Part shown: positions 6,966-8,841 of the stretch, piece by piece | Position numbering within the stretch: the first letter of the stretch is position 1 | Layout: each line of letters opens with the position of its first letter | Origin: Acidobacteriota bacterium | GTDB taxonomy: Bacteria; Acidobacteriota; Terriglobia; Terriglobales; Acidobacteriaceae | Length of the DNA stretch: 8,841 bases | Assembly (NCBI GenBank): GCA_021810735.1 | Contig: JAJZIF010000126.1 | Location: 1 to 8,841, forward strand | Reading direction: 5' to 3' | Translations under genes and position numbers: made by a program | The notes under the pieces: model-generated | Told to the model about the DNA's origin: nothing | Seen by the model: the letters and a program-made list of their open reading frames with translations, nothing else | Databases searched by the model: none

Positions 6966-6986
6966 AGCCGCTCAGGTGGGTTTTTT
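6948..6986 (+). terminator. Intrinsic terminator (attenuator) before the siroheme reductase
   Basis: CCCACC (6953-6958) pairs with GGTGGG (6975-6980), extended inward by GCGG (6959-6962) with CCGC (6968-6971) around a five-nt loop with a three-nt bulge, and outward by A-rich sequence opposite the T-run. Six T (6981-6986) follow immediately. It begins 37 nt after the leader stop, is on the reductase strand, and lies about 405 nt before the reductase start, with no gene end directly upstream other than the leader. Confidence 0.85.
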
Positions 6987-7044
6987 AGTTTCGGCAGAAT
7001 CCCCACCCGTTCGGCAACCATCAACACGGGGAGCAGGACTGCCG

Positions 7045-7395
7045 ATGCCACAACATCTTTATGAAGAGAAATGCGATGAGCTTTCCGCCTCTAGCGCGGA
7101 ATGGAGCAGGTTCGTCCCACGACGGACTCATCGCAAGCTGCCGAGAGAGCATAACTTACAGATTTTCAGCGACGTGGTTTCCAGTATTGTGACTTCGGTG
7201 GCGCTTGATTCCTTACAAAAGGAAATATCGGTCCTGCCGCGTTCGGCGGAAAGGATCGTATTACCCGGAAAGATTCAGGCGAACCTGAAGAATCCGAGTA
7301 CAGGCCGCTGGTCTGGTCGAAGACTGCAACACGGCATTCATAGATTCACCGACAACAGCGCATCAACCACCAACGCATCACAGGAAGCACAATGA
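7045..7395 (+). CDS. Possible 116-residue hypothetical ORF overlapping the reductase start
   Basis: The ORF starts at ATG 7045, six nt after AGGA (7035-7038), and ends with TGA at 7393-7395, sharing ATGA with the reductase start. That overlap is the usual arrangement of coupled genes and is the best argument for its being real. The product begins MPQHLYEEKCDELS, is basic and polar, has one mildly hydrophobic stretch (about residues 40-57, FSDVVSSIVTSVALDSL) and a Ser/Thr/Asn/Gln-rich C-terminus. It has no recognisable domain, signal or membrane helix. Codon use differs from neighbours, with several AGA, AGG, ATA and TTA codons. It may instead be an untranslated leader, in which case about 400 nt of RNA precede the reductase. 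I cannot choose between these from one sequence. Confidence 0.3.
   Translation: MPQHLYEEKCDELSASSAEWSRFVPRRTHRKLPREHNLQIFSDVVSSIVTSVALDSLQKEISVLPRSAERIVLPGKIQANLKNPSTGRWSGRRLQHGIHRFTDNSASTTNASQEAQ
7274..7289 (+). promoter_or_regulatory. Perfect 6-bp inverted repeat in the reductase upstream region
   Basis: TTCAGG (7274-7279) and CCTGAA (7284-7289) flank CGAA, about 100 nt before the reductase start. It could be an RNA hairpin or a small operator; no T-run follows, so it is not a terminator. A second hairpin, CCGC-GTTCG-GCGG, lies a little upstream (about 7238-7250). Confidence 0.35.
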
Positions 7396-8841
7396 CTGAA
7401 CCAATGACAGCGCCGACATTGAACCCGCCAGTAGTGAAAGAAACATCTGCTCAACGCATGGAGCGCCTGAAGCGTCAGAAAAATCCATGGGAGGCATTCG
7501 ATGAAGTGCGCGAGTTTGCCCGCCAGGGCCGCAGCAGTGTCGTGCCGGAATGGGCCTCCGCCTACTTCAAATGGTGGGGTATCTATACCCAGGGAGATGG
7601 CGCAGGAGTCACCGGCGGTAAGGGCGGCGAAGGAAAAATGACGGATTACTTCATGATGCGGATTGGCGTCCCAAATGGAATCCTTGACGCCCGCCAGCTC
7701 CGTACAATTGCCGATCTGACCCGACAGCACGCGCGCAACCTTGCCGATATTACTGTGCGCCAGAACATTCAGATGCATTGGCTCACCATTGAATCGTTGC
7801 CAGAGATCGTCGATGCCCTCAACCGCGTCGGACTCTCTCCCAAGGGCGCGTGCGGCGACGTCTCCCGCAACGTCACCGGATGTCCGCTGGCTGGTATCGC
7901 CGCCGATGAAATTGCGGATGCGTCTCCGTTGGCGCTCGGTTTGGCCCATATGCTGACGGCCAACCCAGAGTTCTATAACTTGCCGCGCAAATTCAAAGTG
8001 TCCATTGCCGGCTGCCGGCACTGGTGCACCTATCCTGAGATCAACGAAATTGGCTTGACCGCGATCGAGCGCAAATCTGGCTGCGGAGTTGAGGTCGGCT
8101 ATTCCATCCGCGTGGGCGGAGGACTTTCCAACCAGCCGCATCTGGGAGTTCGCCTGAACGTATTCCTGCGACCGGATCAGGTCTTGCCCGTCGTTCACGC
8201 CGTTACGGAATTGTTCCGCGACCAGGAGGTGCTCCGCGAGAGCCGTGAACGTGCCCGCTTGAAGTATCTTTTTCTCCGTGAGGGGTGGGATGGGGAACGA
8301 TTTCTGGCGGAGGTCGAAGCCCGGCTGGGATATCGCCTCGATCCTGCCGTGGAAGAGCGCTTGCCTGAAGATATTTTTCGCGATCACGTTGGCATTCATC
8401 GGCAGAAGCAGGAGGGACTCAGCTATGTGGGCGCATCGGTCCTGCGCGGGAGGCTTAGCGGCGATCAGCTCATGGCCGTGGCCGGGTTGTCCGAAAAGTT
8501 CGGCACAGGGGATGTGCGTTTGACCGTGATGCAGAATCTTCTGTTGATCAATATTCCCAATGCGAAGGCAAATGAGCTGGCGAGAGAACTGGAAGCGATT
8601 GACCTTCGTGTCGAGGGGTCCAATTTCTGGCGCGGCGCCATCGCCTGCACCGGCACGGAATTCTGCAAGCTCGCCATCACCGAGACCAAAGGATTCACGC
8701 GCTGGCTGGTCGAGGAGATGGAGCAGCGCATTCCTCAATTCGACCAGCAGCTCAAGCTGAATGTCACAGGCTGCCCCAACAGTTGCGGCCAACATTGGAT
8801 TGCCGACATCGGCATCGAGGGCAAGAAAATCAAGCACCAAG
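7392..8841 (+). CDS. Siroheme [4Fe-4S] nitrite/sulfite reductase, 3' truncated; probably assimilatory sulfite reductase
   Basis: The first 483 codons are visible and the frame is open at the right edge. The protein is a ferredoxin-type nitrite/sulfite reductase, which reduces sulfite to sulfide (or nitrite to ammonia) with six electrons in the cytoplasm. The first half carries the ferredoxin-like domain and GDVSRNVTGCPLAG (about 155-168). The cluster motif is complete: C419 and C425 in ACTGTEFCKL, then C461 and C465 in NVTGCPNSCG, the last Cys bridging the [4Fe-4S] centre to siroheme. Only the C-terminal end (roughly 50-100 residues by family size) is missing. AGGAAG at 7382-7387 precedes the ATG. 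Sequence alone does not separate NirA from Sir in this family. The upstream Cys-codon leader and attenuator argue for sulfite and cysteine synthesis. The opposite strand is also open for about 500 codons, but without domain content. Confidence 0.93.
   Translation, partial: MTEPMTAPTLNPPVVKETSAQRMERLKRQKNPWEAFDEVREFARQGRSSVVPEWASAYFKWWGIYTQGDGAGVTGGKGGEGKMTDYFMMRIGVPNGILDARQLRTIADLTRQHARNLADITVRQNIQMHWLTIESLPEIVDALNRVGLSPKGACGDVSRNVTGCPLAGIAADEIADASPLALGLAHMLTANPEFYNLPRKFKVSIAGCRHWCTYPEINEIGLTAIERKSGCGVEVGYSIRVGGGLSNQPHLGVRLNVFLRPDQVLPVVHAVTELFRDQEVLRESRERARLKYLFLREGWDGERFLAEVEARLGYRLDPAVEERLPEDIFRDHVGIHRQKQEGLSYVGASVLRGRLSGDQLMAVAGLSEKFGTGDVRLTVMQNLLLINIPNAKANELARELEAIDLRVEGSNFWRGAIACTGTEFCKLAITETKGFTRWLVEEMEQRIPQFDQQLKLNVTGCPNSCGQHWIADIGIEGKKIKHQ

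Noticed and set aside
6940..6990. T-box riboswitch, suggested by ACCGCGG within the terminator
   Set aside because: There is no AAGGGTGG-type T-box sequence and no room for a Stem I with specifier loop between promoter and terminator; a translated Cys ORF occupies that space.
6820..6990. SAM or other sulfur riboswitch
   Set aside because: No conserved SAM-I or SAM-II core was recognisable by eye, and the region is explained by a coding leader and terminator.
6976..7044. Upstream GTG start for the 116-residue ORF
   Set aside because: The GTG lies in the terminator stem and the first residues come from the T-run; ATG 7045 with AGGA is more reasonable.
7338..8840. About 500-codon open frame on the - strand opposite the reductase
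   Set aside because: It is an antisense shadow; the + strand has complete siroheme/Fe-S motifs and the - strand translation shows no domain, ribosome site or promoter.
1..8841. CRISPR array, insertion sequence, tRNA or rRNA
   Set aside because: No regularly spaced repeats, transposase, terminal inverted repeats or tRNA-like sequence were seen.

Overview
The window is moderately GC-rich bacterial chromosome, and every gene I can support lies on the + strand. Gene content points to a soil Acidobacteriota (Terriglobia-like) organism: a phosphatidylethanolamine pathway with a pyruvoyl Psd, a secreted CE15 esterase, a Tat-exported GH28 protein, and a NirA/Sir-type siroheme reductase. This taxonomic guess rests on familiarity with such genomes, not on a search.

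Layout: (1) positions 1-755 hold the 3' part of a rimI-type acetyltransferase and a small DUF465/YdcH-like gene. (2) Positions 850-3594 hold psd, pssA (4-bp overlap) and an aspartate-semialdehyde-dehydrogenase-like gene. PssA makes phosphatidylserine and Psd decarboxylates it to phosphatidylethanolamine. The Asd-like protein appears to have lost its catalytic residues. (3) Positions 3623-6717 hold two exported plant-cell-wall enzymes, a CE15 glucuronoyl-esterase-like hydrolase and a GH28 polygalacturonase-like beta-helix protein. (4) Positions 6718-7391 hold no obvious conventional gene but are the most interesting part. (5) From 7392 to the right edge runs a siroheme nitrite/sulfite reductase, cut off by the window end.

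The main discovery candidate is the leader of the reductase gene. A good sigma-70-type promoter (TTGACG-18 nt-TACAAT) is followed almost immediately by a 28-codon ORF with the run Cys-Cys-Met-Cys-Cys-Met-Cys. The Cys codons lie in a hairpin. The last codons of the ORF can pair with the 5' arm of a strong intrinsic terminator located 37 nt after the ORF stop. This is the layout of a ribosome-mediated transcription attenuator, apparently reading cysteine (and perhaps methionine) supply to control sulfite reduction. It implies the reductase is an assimilatory sulfite reductase rather than a nitrite reductase. A further ~400 nt between terminator and reductase contains a possible 116-aa ORF that overlaps the reductase start as ATGA, plus a perfect 6-bp hairpin; its role is unknown.
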